DNA of 64,000 nucleotides from Clostridia bacterium (GTDB taxonomy: Bacteria > Bacillota > Clostridia > Oscillospirales > Acutalibacteraceae), in contig JAFULG010000003.1 in the NCBI GenBank assembly GCA_017473435.1, forward strand, positions 124,001 through 188,000. Reading direction: 5' to 3'. Made by a program: the position numbers and the translations under genes. Positions within the stretch are counted from its first letter, which is position 1. Each line of letters opens with the position of its first letter. Below, piece by piece: positions 52,934 to 61,779 of the stretch. The notes beneath the pieces are model-generated. The model saw only the letters and a list, made by a program, of their open reading frames with translations, did not search any database and was not told the DNA's origin.

Positions 52934-53431
52934 TTATACCTTGCTCGGGTCAAGGGAAAGCGTAATGCTCTCACGCTTGGGTGTAAGCTGTGTCAGCTTC
53001 ACGCCTGCTGCTTCAAACATTCTTCTTGAAGCACGGACTGTAGGTGTGGTTTCATACTTGTTTGAAAGGTAAACAACCTCTTTTATACCGCTCTGAATAA
53101 TCGCCTTTGCACATTCGTTGCAGGGGAAAAGTGCAACATAAATTCTACAACCCTCAAGGTTTGCACCACGGTTGTTGAGAATGGCGTTAAGCTCTGCGTG
53201 ACAGACATAAGGATACTTTGTGTCGTAGGTGTCGCCCTCTCTTTCCCAAGGGAATTCATCATCATCACAGCCTGCCGGAAAACCGTTATAGCCCATTGAC
53301 ATAATTCTGTTATTCTGATTCACAATACATGCGCCAACCTGAGTGCTGGGGTCCTTGCTCCTGTAAGAGGAAAGCACCGCAATTCCCATAAAGTACTCGT
53401 CCCAAGATAAATAGTCCTGTCTCTTTGCCAT
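52934..53431 (-). CDS. comEB: dCMP deaminase (ComEB-like)
   Basis: Zinc deaminase converting dCMP to dUMP for thymidylate synthesis. CHAELNAI (Zn His and catalytic Glu) and FPCNECAKAII (Zn Cys pair) are intact; DPSTQVGACIV and GYNGFPAG are family segments. 165 aa. Its ATG lies 19 bp after the U32 gene stop, so it is probably last in a zapA-U32-comEB operon. Confidence 0.93.
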   Translation of the reverse strand: MAKRQDYLSWDEYFMGIAVLSSYRSKDPSTQVGACIVNQNNRIMSMGYNGFPAGCDDDEFPWEREGDTYDTKYPYVCHAELNAILNNRGANLEGCRIYVALFPCNECAKAIIQSGIKEVVYLSNKYETTPTVRASRRMFEAAGVKLTQLTPKRESITLSLDPSKV

Positions 53432-53450
53432 TTTTCCTCATTCCTTTCTA

Positions 53451-55532
53451 TTATTCGGCTCCTCTGTAATACAAGCCTCTTGTATAGTCACCCTTGACCG
53501 CCTTACCCTTACGGTAAGCATCAAGAATTGCATCTGCAATTTCCTTTTTTTCCGTTGTGAAATAGAGGGTAAGATAATCGACACCCTTAATTTCGTCAAG
53601 TCTGTCCGCCATATAAATCGGCTGACTGTTTAAAACCTCACTACAGCCGAAGGAACAGACCACGGGGAATTTTTTGTTCATTCTGTCGGTGAGATATCCG
53701 CCGCCCTTGCACTCCTCACAGTCCCTGCCGTTTTTAACCGGACAGTTCCTTGTGAGCATCAGAGGCAGTCTGCCGTAGGCAATTATGCTCTTTTTTGCAC
53801 CTGTGCCGATTTTTTCAATCTGACCGAGGGTCAACTCAGGTGACAAGGTTATCCCCTTTACACCCAACTCCTCAAAAAAGCCTGCTGAAAAGCTGTTGAA
53901 AACATTGAGAGCAAAGCCCGTATGAATTTCAAAACCTAATTTTTTTGCAATCGCAACAGCATCCAATGTCGAGCAATAAGCAATTTTTAATCCGTGAGTT
54001 TTAAACATCGCGAGTCTTTTTTCCACAAGCTCCTCAGCGCCGAAAATCCCCCTCGGAACCTCAATTCCCACAGAAACAGGCAGGTTTTTCAGCTTTTCCA
54101 CAGAGTTTTCCGCAGTCATAAGAGGAATGTATAAGTTTTCCACATTCTCTAAATTTTCGGGAATACGGCTTACGGAAGCTACTCTGACGTTAAATTTTAC
54201 CTTATTTTTATTTCCGACCGCTTTATTCTGAAGCTCCTTAAGCGTTGAAGGAACATCTACATCTGTAAAGCTATACACCTTTACGGATGCAAGCTTGTTT
54301 TCAAGCTCCTCAAGCACTCTTCTGCGAAGCTCATTTATAACACTTGCAGGCACAATCAGGCCTTCATCAAGGTCAATTTCAATCTTGTTGGCATAAAACT
54401 GTGTGCCGCCGCACTTTGCAATTCTTTCGGAAAGCCCCTCTTTTGTAAGCGGCTTATTGAGTGCCTTCTCGGGAATTGATTCACTTTCAATAAAGACAAG
54501 TCTTCCCTCACATGAGGCGGACAGGCTGACCCTTTCACACTCAAGAACAGTTAAATGAAAATCGACACCGAAGCGCGGCTGCTCCTTTTCATAGAGCTTT
54601 GCGAGGTCCTTTAAAAGTCCGTTTGTTGCAGAGGTAACATCCTCTTTCTGCCTTGTGCCGAACATATCTCTGCCACGGTTATTTTCAAAATACCCATCTG
54701 TAAATCCTGAACGTGAAAATACACCTCTCAGCTTTTTGAGCATATCATCATTCGGCTCACCGTCACGGCTCTGCCTTATAGCGGTTACCGCCGCTGCAAC
54801 ATATTCGGGGCGCTTCATTCTACCTTCGATTTTAAGTGAATCTACACCAAGCTCACGGATTTCACCAATCCTTTGCGCAAGGGATAAATCCTTCAGGCTC
54901 AGGTCAAAGCCCGTACCGCCCTCCGCCGCAAAGGGCAAACGGCAGGGCTGTGCACACAGACCTCTGTTGCCGCTTCGTCCGCCGAACATACTGCTCATAT
55001 AGCACTGACCCGAAACAGACATACAATGTGCCCCGTGGACAAACATTTCAATTTCAACATCGGTGCTGTCGGTTATTTTTTTAACCTCCGCCTTGTTCAT
55101 TTCACGTGGAAGCACAACACGGTCAAAGCCCATTTCTTCAAGAAGCTTTACACCGGCAACGGTCTGCACTGACATCTGTGTTGAAGCGTGGCGTTCAAGG
55201 TCGGGGCAAGCCTTTTTAACAAGCGAGGCAAAGCCCACATCCTGCAGAATAACCGCATCTGCACCGGAAGCACACACATCTTTTAAAACAGCTAAAGCGG
55301 CGGATATTTCACCGTCGCTTATAAGTGTGTTCATTGTAACGTGAACCTTCATGCCGTGGCTGTGGCAAAGCCTTACAGCCTCACCGAGAAGGTCGCCCTC
55401 AAAATTATCCGCCTTTATTCTGGCATTGAAGGCCTTGGCACCCATATACACCGCATCCGCCTTACAGCGCACCGCGGCAACCACCGACTCAAAGGAGCCG
55501 GCAGGTGCGAGTATTTCAACTTTCTTTTTCAT
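53451..55532 (-). CDS. U32-family protein with DUF3656-type extension (RlhA-like)
   Basis: 693 aa. N-terminal U32 domain (EILAPAGSFESVVAAVRCKADAVYMG, EMFVHGAHCMSVSGQCYMSSMFGGRSGNRGLCAQPCR with the cluster of Cys residues) plus a C-terminal region, matching the long U32 proteins whose E. coli member RlhA makes 5-hydroxycytidine in 23S rRNA. CPVKNGRDCEECKGG gives additional Cys near the end. A protease role is less likely for this subgroup. Its ATG overlaps the zapA stop by one base (TAATG). Confidence 0.82.
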   Translation of the reverse strand: MKKKVEILAPAGSFESVVAAVRCKADAVYMGAKAFNARIKADNFEGDLLGEAVRLCHSHGMKVHVTMNTLISDGEISAALAVLKDVCASGADAVILQDVGFASLVKKACPDLERHASTQMSVQTVAGVKLLEEMGFDRVVLPREMNKAEVKKITDSTDVEIEMFVHGAHCMSVSGQCYMSSMFGGRSGNRGLCAQPCRLPFAAEGGTGFDLSLKDLSLAQRIGEIRELGVDSLKIEGRMKRPEYVAAAVTAIRQSRDGEPNDDMLKKLRGVFSRSGFTDGYFENNRGRDMFGTRQKEDVTSATNGLLKDLAKLYEKEQPRFGVDFHLTVLECERVSLSASCEGRLVFIESESIPEKALNKPLTKEGLSERIAKCGGTQFYANKIEIDLDEGLIVPASVINELRRRVLEELENKLASVKVYSFTDVDVPSTLKELQNKAVGNKNKVKFNVRVASVSRIPENLENVENLYIPLMTAENSVEKLKNLPVSVGIEVPRGIFGAEELVEKRLAMFKTHGLKIAYCSTLDAVAIAKKLGFEIHTGFALNVFNSFSAGFFEELGVKGITLSPELTLGQIEKIGTGAKKSIIAYGRLPLMLTRNCPVKNGRDCEECKGGGYLTDRMNKKFPVVCSFGCSEVLNSQPIYMADRLDEIKGVDYLTLYFTTEKKEIADAILDAYRKGKAVKGDYTRGLYYRGAE

Positions 55533-55924
55533 TACTGATTGCCAATTCTGTCAAGCACCGCATCAAGCTCTCGTCTGAGTCTTTCGTTTTCGGCCTGAAG
55601 AGCCTCAACTTCCTTCTTGTGCTTTTCGCTGTCATGTCTTGCAAGGTCAGCCTTACTCTTAGCCGCAGAAGCATCATCAAGGTAATCCTTGATCTGCTCG
55701 CGGAGTCTGTCAGCGGTCACAGTAGCCTTTTTGCTTTCATCGGCATAATCCAGAGCAGCAAGCACTGCCGCCTGGGTTGTGGAAAGTCGGCTGTTAACCT
55801 TCATAATTCCCGCCATTTTTGCATCAAGCTCCTTACCGAGAAGCTGAACGTATCTCGGATCATCCTCCGCGAGGATTGAATAATCAGCGCCCATAATTGT
55901 CACTTTAACTTTATTTGCTGCCAT
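55532..55924 (-). CDS. zapA: cell division protein ZapA
   Basis: 130 aa: the N-terminal globular part KVKVTIMGADYSILAEDDPRYVQLLGKELD matches ZapA, followed by a long helix and a coiled coil (SEKHKKEVEALQAENERLRRELDAVL). It stabilises FtsZ protofilament bundles at mid-cell. It is longer than E. coli ZapA through the coiled-coil extension common in Firmicutes. Confidence 0.88.
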   Translation of the reverse strand: MAANKVKVTIMGADYSILAEDDPRYVQLLGKELDAKMAGIMKVNSRLSTTQAAVLAALDYADESKKATVTADRLREQIKDYLDDASAAKSKADLARHDSEKHKKEVEALQAENERLRRELDAVLDRIGNQ

Positions 55925-55973
55925 AAATTATCACCCTTTCTTTGTGATTGAATATAATATATCTTTCTGTCTG

Positions 55974-57746
55974 TTATTTCTTTATGCTTTCAGCATCAAC
56001 AATTCCGCCCTCAGCCTTTTCGTAGCTTACGGTTACGGTGTCGCCCACGTTGAGGATAACAACACCCTGCTCATCGCTTGCCTTGATTGCAAAGTAGGTG
56101 CCGTCATTTTCAAGGCTGATATAATAAACGCTGTTGCCGCCGATTACGGCTGTACGGATGTCATCTATAACTCCACTCTTTGTAACAAGAGCAACATCGG
56201 GCTTGTCAACCTCTTCACCGCTGTTGTTTGTTGCATTTTCGATTTCCGCAATGTCAACGTCAATTTTGATGTTGTTCATTTTAAGTGTATCAACGTAATC
56301 CTTTGTACATTCAGCAATTGTTGTGCCGGTTGATACAACCTGATAGTTCTGCACGTTAACCATTGCATAACGCCTTACAAGGCTGTCGCTGTCCTTAAGG
56401 GACATAAAGTAGGTAGGCTCACCACTGATATTGAGAAGAATGGGGAAGGTTGCCTGATACTTGTAGTTCTGAACCTCACCCTGAGCCGATGCCATAGCGG
56501 AATATTCCTTTGCGCCGGAAACCTCATAGAAGTTTGCCTCCTTTGTTCTCATATTCATAAGAACAAAGCCGATGATTGCCTGGTCGTTACTTGCAGAAGT
56601 AACACCGGTGTAAGCGTAAACGTCGTCATCCTTGGCAATGTAGTTTGTACCCTCGGTAGCGACCTTAACGCCCTCCTGACCGAGAACGGAGTTGATAAAG
56701 CCGTTCTTGTACTGACCGTAGTAATTAAACTGCTCAACAAGCAGTGCATCGGAATAGATACCGTCGATCCACTGAAGATCCTTGCTTGTTTTTATTTCAT
56801 CAACGGTGTATTCGTTCATTTCACCTGTGATAGCATCAACGATAACAACGCCCTTTACATCCGTACCTCCGAAAAGACCGATGGTCTTATCAAGAACGGT
56901 GCAAAGCCAGAAGGGTCTGCCCTCTTCGTCAATCTCAAAACGGGGTGTGTCAAAAATATAGGTAGGATAGCTGAAGCGCACATGACGCATAAGATATTTG
57001 CCGAAGTGCTCCGTTGTGGCATACTTGATATACTCACCCTCGGGAAGAGTAACAAGCTCAGCCTTCTGGCTTACCATATTTACAACAACATAGCCGGGAA
57101 GACCGCTTTTTGTATTCTTAAGCCATTTGAAAACGTCACCGTAAGCAAGAGTAGTAAGCTTAACGGGGTTGTTTTTATAGTTAATCTGTGTGAATGCAGT
57201 TGAAATTTCAAACTGTGAAACCTTACCGATAGCGGCGAGGTCGCCGAGGGTACGGTTGGCAAGAGCCTTTGCGGAAGCATTATCAAGAACAGGAACACTT
57301 GAGAAATCAGCCTCTGCAATATCACTTGCAAAATTCTTTGTATCATCAACCTCAATGATGTTGCTGTAAGTCTTTGCTCTGAAGAAAACAGATGATGCAA
57401 CATAACCCACACCTACAATCACAACAAGCACACCCGCAATAGCAATAGGCACAAGTGACTTTTTCTTTACATAAGGCGTATATTCGGGTTTAATATGTGC
57501 AGAGCTTGTAATGAAGAGAAGCACCACAAAAATTGCAAGCACCGTTCCGAGGAACATATAGGTGTCCGTGCTTTTGAAGTTGAGGGGAGGAAGCATAAAG
57601 TAATATGCAATTGCTCCGCCGATAATTGTTCCGATGATGCTGATAAGCATTTTTAGTCCGGCCTTTTTGGGAACAAGGTAAGCATTTTTGCCTCTCCCCT
57701 TTCCGTTACCGCCGTTACCTGTAAAATCTACTTTGATGGGTTCCAT
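55974..57746 (-). CDS. large membrane-anchored protein of unknown function (PepSY-like segments)
   Basis: 590 aa: a Gly/Asn/Lys-rich cytoplasmic N-terminus (NGGNGKGRGKNAYL), three hydrophobic helices (ISIIGTIIGGAIAYYFML; TYMFLGTVLAIFVVLLFIT; LVPIAIAGVLVVIVGVGYVAS), then a ~450-residue extracytoplasmic region. That region contains PepSY/peptidase-propeptide-like units (GVVIVDAITGEMNEYTVDEI, GFVLMNMRTKEANFYEVSGAKEYSAMASA). No enzyme motif. It is upstream of zapA and shares its direction, so an envelope or division role is conceivable. Confidence 0.7.
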   Translation of the reverse strand: MEPIKVDFTGNGGNGKGRGKNAYLVPKKAGLKMLISIIGTIIGGAIAYYFMLPPLNFKSTDTYMFLGTVLAIFVVLLFITSSAHIKPEYTPYVKKKSLVPIAIAGVLVVIVGVGYVASSVFFRAKTYSNIIEVDDTKNFASDIAEADFSSVPVLDNASAKALANRTLGDLAAIGKVSQFEISTAFTQINYKNNPVKLTTLAYGDVFKWLKNTKSGLPGYVVVNMVSQKAELVTLPEGEYIKYATTEHFGKYLMRHVRFSYPTYIFDTPRFEIDEEGRPFWLCTVLDKTIGLFGGTDVKGVVIVDAITGEMNEYTVDEIKTSKDLQWIDGIYSDALLVEQFNYYGQYKNGFINSVLGQEGVKVATEGTNYIAKDDDVYAYTGVTSASNDQAIIGFVLMNMRTKEANFYEVSGAKEYSAMASAQGEVQNYKYQATFPILLNISGEPTYFMSLKDSDSLVRRYAMVNVQNYQVVSTGTTIAECTKDYVDTLKMNNIKIDVDIAEIENATNNSGEEVDKPDVALVTKSGVIDDIRTAVIGGNSVYYISLENDGTYFAIKASDEQGVVILNVGDTVTVSYEKAEGGIVDAESIKK

Positions 57747-57815
57747 GTGTATCTCCTTTTTAATTAGTTTCTATGTTAATTATTGGCTTTTCAGGCTGAA
57801 TATGTCAGTCCGAAA

Positions 57816-59249
57816 TCAATATTTTCTTGAAAGCTTTCTTTCTGCTTCTTCTCTTGTAATTTTACCTACGTTGTAGTCAGCCATAACCTGAACGTCCTTG
57901 TCGTTGAGCTTGTAGAAGCTCCAGATAGCAAGAGCAATCACAAGACCGATAATGGGAACTGCGTTGTAGGTAAACCAGAGACCGTCAAGAGCCTCAGCAG
58001 TCTGCTGTGCACGTGCATTAATTGCCTCGAGAGCCTCAAAGCTGTCAACACCGTCAAAGGTCTTGAAGTCGAACACGCCGAGAAGTGCAAGACCGAGTGA
58101 GCCGGAAATTGCAGCAGCAAGCTTAACGGCAAAGGTCTGGATAGCAAAGGTGATACCCTTTGCCTCGGTGCCTGTTGTGTACTGACCGTACTCTGCACAG
58201 TCGGGGGTAAAGGTGAAAGAAAGAACACCGATAATACCCAAAGGAATTGAACGAAGCATAAAGATAATTGTGAAAATAACAAAGCTATTTCTTGCAAAAT
58301 CGGGAACAAGAAGAAGTGAGAATACGATTGAAGCAATAACGGAAATCTTGAAGAGCTTTGTCTTGTCCATTTTTCTGATAATCTTGGGAACAAGAAGAGC
58401 CATAATAAGCTGAGGAAGAGCTGCAACAGTACCTGTAATAAGAGATGCAAGGGTGTTATTAAAAATATAATATGCAGTAATAAGGTGAAGTGCATTATAG
58501 GTCTGTGCGCCTGAGTAGAAAATATAACCGATATAATAGATAAGAAGATATTTGTTGCTTACGATATACTTAAGCATTCTTCTTACGGTGAACTGCTCCT
58601 CGTCAATACTCTTGTTTCTTTCCTCGCACTTGTAGCAAACGGGGAACATTGTTGCGGCAGCGACAATAGCAACGATTACAGCAACCCAGCCGTATCCGAG
58701 ACCGATATGCTCACTGATAAGAACAGTAACGAGAACCGTAGTAAGAGCTGAACCTACGCCACCGGTAATACCTTTAAGTGAAAGAACAGTGTTTCTCTCT
58801 TCAATATTACTTGTCATTGCAGTAATTATACCGAAGGCAGGAACGTCACAAAGAGTGTAAGCGGTATCCCACAGAATATAAGCAATTGCAAACCATGCAA
58901 GCTTGAAGGCTTCACTTGTTGTAGGTGTGTTGGGAACAATGAAAATTGCGATTGTGGAAATGGGAGTCAAAGCGCAGGCAATTTTAAGCCAAGGAATATA
59001 TTTCTTGCCGCTTTTGAAGGTTATCTTATCAAAGATAACACCGAAAAGAGCATCGTTTACTGCATCCCATACTTTAACTGCAAGCATAACCGATGCTGAC
59101 TTGATAGGATTCACGCCTATGAGAAGAAGGAAGGTTGTGAGATATGCGGCAACCATATTGTAAATCATATTCTGACCGAAAAAGTAAAAATAATAGCTTT
59201 TTCTTTCCGTGGAATTGGTTTGCCACAAGGGATTTTTGTTAGGTTTCAT
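57816..59249 (-). CDS. GPH-family (MelB-like) sugar:cation symporter
   Basis: 477 aa with 12 membrane helices. VKVWDAVNDALFGVIFDKITFKSGKKYIPW carries the conserved Asp and loop pattern of GPH transporters, and TFTPDCAEYGQYTTGTEAKGITFAIQTFAVKL the second signature. The charged C-terminus DYNVGKITREEAERKLSRKY is cytoplasmic. Substrate unknown. Own promoter; no sugar-enzyme neighbour. Confidence 0.9.
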   Translation of the reverse strand: MKPNKNPLWQTNSTERKSYYFYFFGQNMIYNMVAAYLTTFLLLIGVNPIKSASVMLAVKVWDAVNDALFGVIFDKITFKSGKKYIPWLKIACALTPISTIAIFIVPNTPTTSEAFKLAWFAIAYILWDTAYTLCDVPAFGIITAMTSNIEERNTVLSLKGITGGVGSALTTVLVTVLISEHIGLGYGWVAVIVAIVAAATMFPVCYKCEERNKSIDEEQFTVRRMLKYIVSNKYLLIYYIGYIFYSGAQTYNALHLITAYYIFNNTLASLITGTVAALPQLIMALLVPKIIRKMDKTKLFKISVIASIVFSLLLVPDFARNSFVIFTIIFMLRSIPLGIIGVLSFTFTPDCAEYGQYTTGTEAKGITFAIQTFAVKLAAAISGSLGLALLGVFDFKTFDGVDSFEALEAINARAQQTAEALDGLWFTYNAVPIIGLVIALAIWSFYKLNDKDVQVMADYNVGKITREEAERKLSRKY

Positions 59250-59304
59250 AATGCTTTCTCCTTTTCTGCCTTACCGCAATAAGGCAAAAATAATTATACA
59301 GTTT

Positions 59305-59333
59305 ATTCTACCATTAACCGCCCGTTTAGTCAA
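59305..59333 (-). promoter_or_regulatory. promoter of the second GPH symporter gene
   Basis: Minus strand TTGACT (59333-59328), 17-bp spacer, TAGAAT (59310-59305). Confidence 0.7.
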
Positions 59334-59435
59334 TGATAAAACTTATTTTTACTTTTATTTAATACGCCTGAATAAATCACAGCATTAAAAGTAATACTAT
59401 TGACAAAACAATCAAATCCCAAAAGGAGCTTCAAC

Positions 59436-59783
59436 ATGAAAAAAACATCTGTAATTATAGCGATCTCTCTGCTCATAGCCCTTGTTTTTGTTCTTGCCGC
59501 CTGCGGTGACAACACTAAAAACGACATAGAAAACGGTATGACTACGCTAAAAAACGATATAACCTCAATGATGGACGGAATGAGTTCAGCGGTCAGCGAC
59601 CTTGACAACAGCCTTACAGCAGAGGGTAATGTAACAAAGGAAACAGGCTCAACCGGACTTTTTGAGGATATGACCTCCGATAAAGTCTCAACCGGACCGA
59701 GCACCTCCTCAACCACATCAGGAAGCTTTGCAACAACCTCAGAGCCATCTTCTGTAAAGCCTGCTGACTCCCTTGCAGAATAA
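59436..59783 (+). CDS. small lipoprotein
   Basis: 115 aa with a type II signal peptide ending in the lipobox LAAC (VIIAISLLIALVFVLAAC|GDN). The mature part is a short helical stretch (IENGMTTLKNDITSMMDGMSSAVSDLDNSL) and a Ser/Thr-rich, probably disordered tail. Ribosome site AAAAGGAG. No family recognised. Surface-anchored. Confidence 0.8.
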   Translation: MKKTSVIIAISLLIALVFVLAACGDNTKNDIENGMTTLKNDITSMMDGMSSAVSDLDNSLTAEGNVTKETGSTGLFEDMTSDKVSTGPSTSSTTSGSFATTSEPSSVKPADSLAE

Positions 59784-59789
59784 ACTTAT

Positions 59790-59822
59790 CCGACTCCGTT
59801 TTAAAAACGGAGTTATTTTTTT
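59790..59822 (+). terminator. terminator of the lipoprotein gene
   Basis: ACTCCGTTTT / AAAACGGAGT stem followed by TATTTTTTT. Confidence 0.85.
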
Positions 59823-59926
59823 GAAAAAATATGCTATAATTTGAAAGGATTTTCCTTTTTCAAACGTATTACCTATGAATTCATCGGCGAAGAATTCACA
59901 AAAAAAGAATTTCAGAGGTGTTCAGA

Positions 59927-60379
59927 ATGAAAAAGATTTCAGCAATTATCATCACCGCAATCATTCTTGTTACAGCAATCGCAGGTACAGCTCTTGCGGC
60001 AAGAAGCGCAAACCGTGCAAATTTTGTTGATTCCGACAATAACGGCATCTGCGACAACAGAGCAGAAAGCTGTCCTGCACAGAGCGCAGGCAAAAACTGC
60101 AACAGTGCAAACTACGCCGACAGCGACAACGACGGCATCTGCGACAACAGAGCAGAAAAACGCCCTGCACAGAGCGCAGGCAAAAACTGCAACGGTGCAA
60201 ACTACGCCGACAGCGACGACGACGGCATCTGCGACAACAGAGCAGAAAAACGCCCTGCACAGAGCGCAGGCAAAAACTGCAACGGTGCAAACTATGCCGA
60301 CAGAGACAACGACGGCATCTGCGACAACAGACCGTCAAACGGCAAAGGTCAGAGTGCCCGCTGCAAAGGCAACAGATAA
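59927..60379 (+). CDS. secreted protein of four tandem Ca-loop (TSP3-like) repeats
   Basis: 150 aa. A signal peptide (MKKISAIIITAIILVTAIAGTALA) is followed by four 30-residue repeats of the form ANYADSDNDGICDNRAEKRP...AGKNC. Each has a DxDxDGxCD loop like thrombospondin type-3 or dockerin calcium sites and two Cys (one in the loop, one at the repeat end) that could pair. It lies 36 bp before an ECF sigma/anti-sigma pair and may be in the same operon. Probably a Ca2+-binding cell-surface or secreted protein. Confidence 0.8.
   Translation: MKKISAIIITAIILVTAIAGTALAARSANRANFVDSDNNGICDNRAESCPAQSAGKNCNSANYADSDNDGICDNRAEKRPAQSAGKNCNGANYADSDDDGICDNRAEKRPAQSAGKNCNGANYADRDNDGICDNRPSNGKGQSARCKGNR
60011..60370 (+). 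repeat. 90-bp tandem repeat, four units
   Basis: Units begin at 60011, 60101, 60191 and 60281 (AACVGTGCAAA). Units 2 and 3 are nearly identical in DNA, indicating recent duplication; units 1 and 4 have diverged, and unit 4 degenerates at its end. Confidence 0.9.
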
Positions 60380-60415
60380 ACTTTAACAAAAAGCTTTCAC
60401 GGAAGGAGGAGGAAT

Positions 60416-60919
60416 ATGCGAAGCGAAGAAGAAGCAAACAGAGCCCTTGAAAAATACGCCGATATGATAAGGCGCATCTGTATGGTTAATCTTAAAAGCT
60501 ACGCCGACACGGAAGATATTTTTCAGACGGTTTTTATAAAGTATGTTCTTTCTCCGAAGGTGTTTGAAAGCGAGGAGCACGAAAAATCCTGGTTTATCCG
60601 GGTAACAATGAACTGCTGCAGAGATTATTTCAGAAGCTTACAGCTCAGACGCACTGAGCCCCTTGACGTACTCAGAGACTACGAGGCTTCCCTTTCAGAT
60701 GAAGCTTCGGAGGTTCTCTCGGCAGTTCTCAGCCTTCCGCAAAAATACCGAGAGCCTGTTTATCTGTGCTATTACGAAGGATATACGGCACCCGAAGCGG
60801 CAGTGCTTCTGGGCAAAAACGCAAACACCGTTTACACTCTTTTAGCAAGAGCAAAAAAATTATTACGCAAGGAATTGGCAGGTGAAGAGGATGAAAAATC
60901 AGATACACTCAGCGTTTGA
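60416..60919 (+). CDS. ECF-type RNA polymerase sigma factor
   Basis: 167 aa with region 2 (YADMIRRICMVNLKSYADTEDIFQTVFIKYV, KSWFIRVTMNCCRDYFR) and region 4 (LPQKYREPVYLCYYEGYTAPEAAVLLGKNANTVYTLLARAKKLLRKEL). Ribosome site GGAGGAGG. The downstream anti-sigma gene overlaps by 29 bp. Not closely similar to the ECF factor at 33822. Confidence 0.92.
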   Translation: MRSEEEANRALEKYADMIRRICMVNLKSYADTEDIFQTVFIKYVLSPKVFESEEHEKSWFIRVTMNCCRDYFRSLQLRRTEPLDVLRDYEASLSDEASEVLSAVLSLPQKYREPVYLCYYEGYTAPEAAVLLGKNANTVYTLLARAKKLLRKELAGEEDEKSDTLSV

Positions 60920-61649
60920 CGAAATAAAAGCCGAACAGAAGCTGAAAACAGATACAAAGTATTTTCTTCATGAGCTTTACAACAAAGATGAGGCTCCTGA
61001 ACCAAAAGCTAAAAAAGGGCTTATCCTCGCACCGATCGCTGCCGTACTCGCCGTAGTGTTAAGCCTCGGCATATTTACAACCGCCGTGCCGGTAAGTGCG
61101 GTAAGCTTTGATGTTGAAAACACCTCGGTTGAGCTTGAGCTTAACAGTCTCAACAAGGTAGTGAAGGTCAACTGCTTCGGAGAATCCGAAGACTTTTCCG
61201 AATTGAAGCTTAAAAATCTCGACTGCGAGAGTGCAGTTTCGCTCATTATAGAAAAATCGAAAAGCTGTAACGCCGATATTTCCTCTGCGGTGCTGACCGT
61301 AAACTGCAAAAGCGCCGTAAAAGCTGAAAGGCTTGCTGACACAATTACCGAAAAAGACAGCACAGGCTTGACTGTAAGCTGTCACTCATCACACAGCAAG
61401 CTCCGCGAGACGGCACACTCTCACGGCATAAGCACGGGAAAATATCAGGCTTACCTCACCTTAAAGGAATACGAGCCGGATTTAAGCCTTGACGATATAC
61501 AAAAGCTCTCTATGAATGAGCTGAAAGAAAAAATAAGCAGTTACACTAACAGTCAGCCGACAGACAGCAGCACACCTCAGCCTCAACAAAGCACTTGTCA
61601 TAACGGCACAACAGACGGCGGCGGCAAGCATCACGGACATAACAAATAA
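60891..61649 (+). CDS. RsgI-like transmembrane anti-sigma factor
   Basis: 252 aa: a short cytoplasmic N-terminus (contacts the sigma factor), one membrane helix (LILAPIAAVLAVVLSLGIFTTAVP) and a periplasmic RsgI-type domain opening VSFDVENTSVELELNSLNKVVKVN. The C-terminus is Gln/Ser-rich and ends His-rich (GGGKHHGHNK). In well-studied RsgI proteins this domain begins with an Asn-Pro autocleavage site; here Asn is followed by Thr. Start ATG 60891 with GGTGA 5 bp upstream is preferred over a GTG at 60882. Confidence 0.82.
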   Translation: MKNQIHSAFDEIKAEQKLKTDTKYFLHELYNKDEAPEPKAKKGLILAPIAAVLAVVLSLGIFTTAVPVSAVSFDVENTSVELELNSLNKVVKVNCFGESEDFSELKLKNLDCESAVSLIIEKSKSCNADISSAVLTVNCKSAVKAERLADTITEKDSTGLTVSCHSSHSKLRETAHSHGISTGKYQAYLTLKEYEPDLSLDDIQKLSMNELKEKISSYTNSQPTDSSTPQPQQSTCHNGTTDGGGKHHGHNK

Positions 61650-61651
61650 GC

Positions 61652-61689
61652 ATCTGTCCTGTAACATTTGTTGCAGGACAGATATTTTT
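61652..61689 (+). terminator. terminator of the sigma/anti-sigma unit
   Basis: ATCTGTCCTG / CAGGACAGAT stem followed by ATTTTTG. Confidence 0.85.
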
Positions 61690-61710
61690 GTAAAAAAACT
61701 TCTCAAACAG

Positions 61711-61738
61711 TTGAAGCATTTATTTTTTTTGCTATAAT
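61711..61738 (+). promoter_or_regulatory. promoter of the kinase gene
   Basis: TTGAAG (61711-61716), 16-bp spacer, TATAAT (61733-61738). Confidence 0.6.
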
Positions 61739-61779
61739 ATAGGCATACTCAGTTTTAAAGCACAGGAAGGAGAAAGCTT

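Noticed and set aside
59970..60437. Cys/Arg-rich minus-strand frame opposite the Ca-loop repeats
   Set aside because: The long frames in this region on both strands arise from the 90-bp repeat; only the plus frame with signal peptide and DxDxDG loops makes sense.
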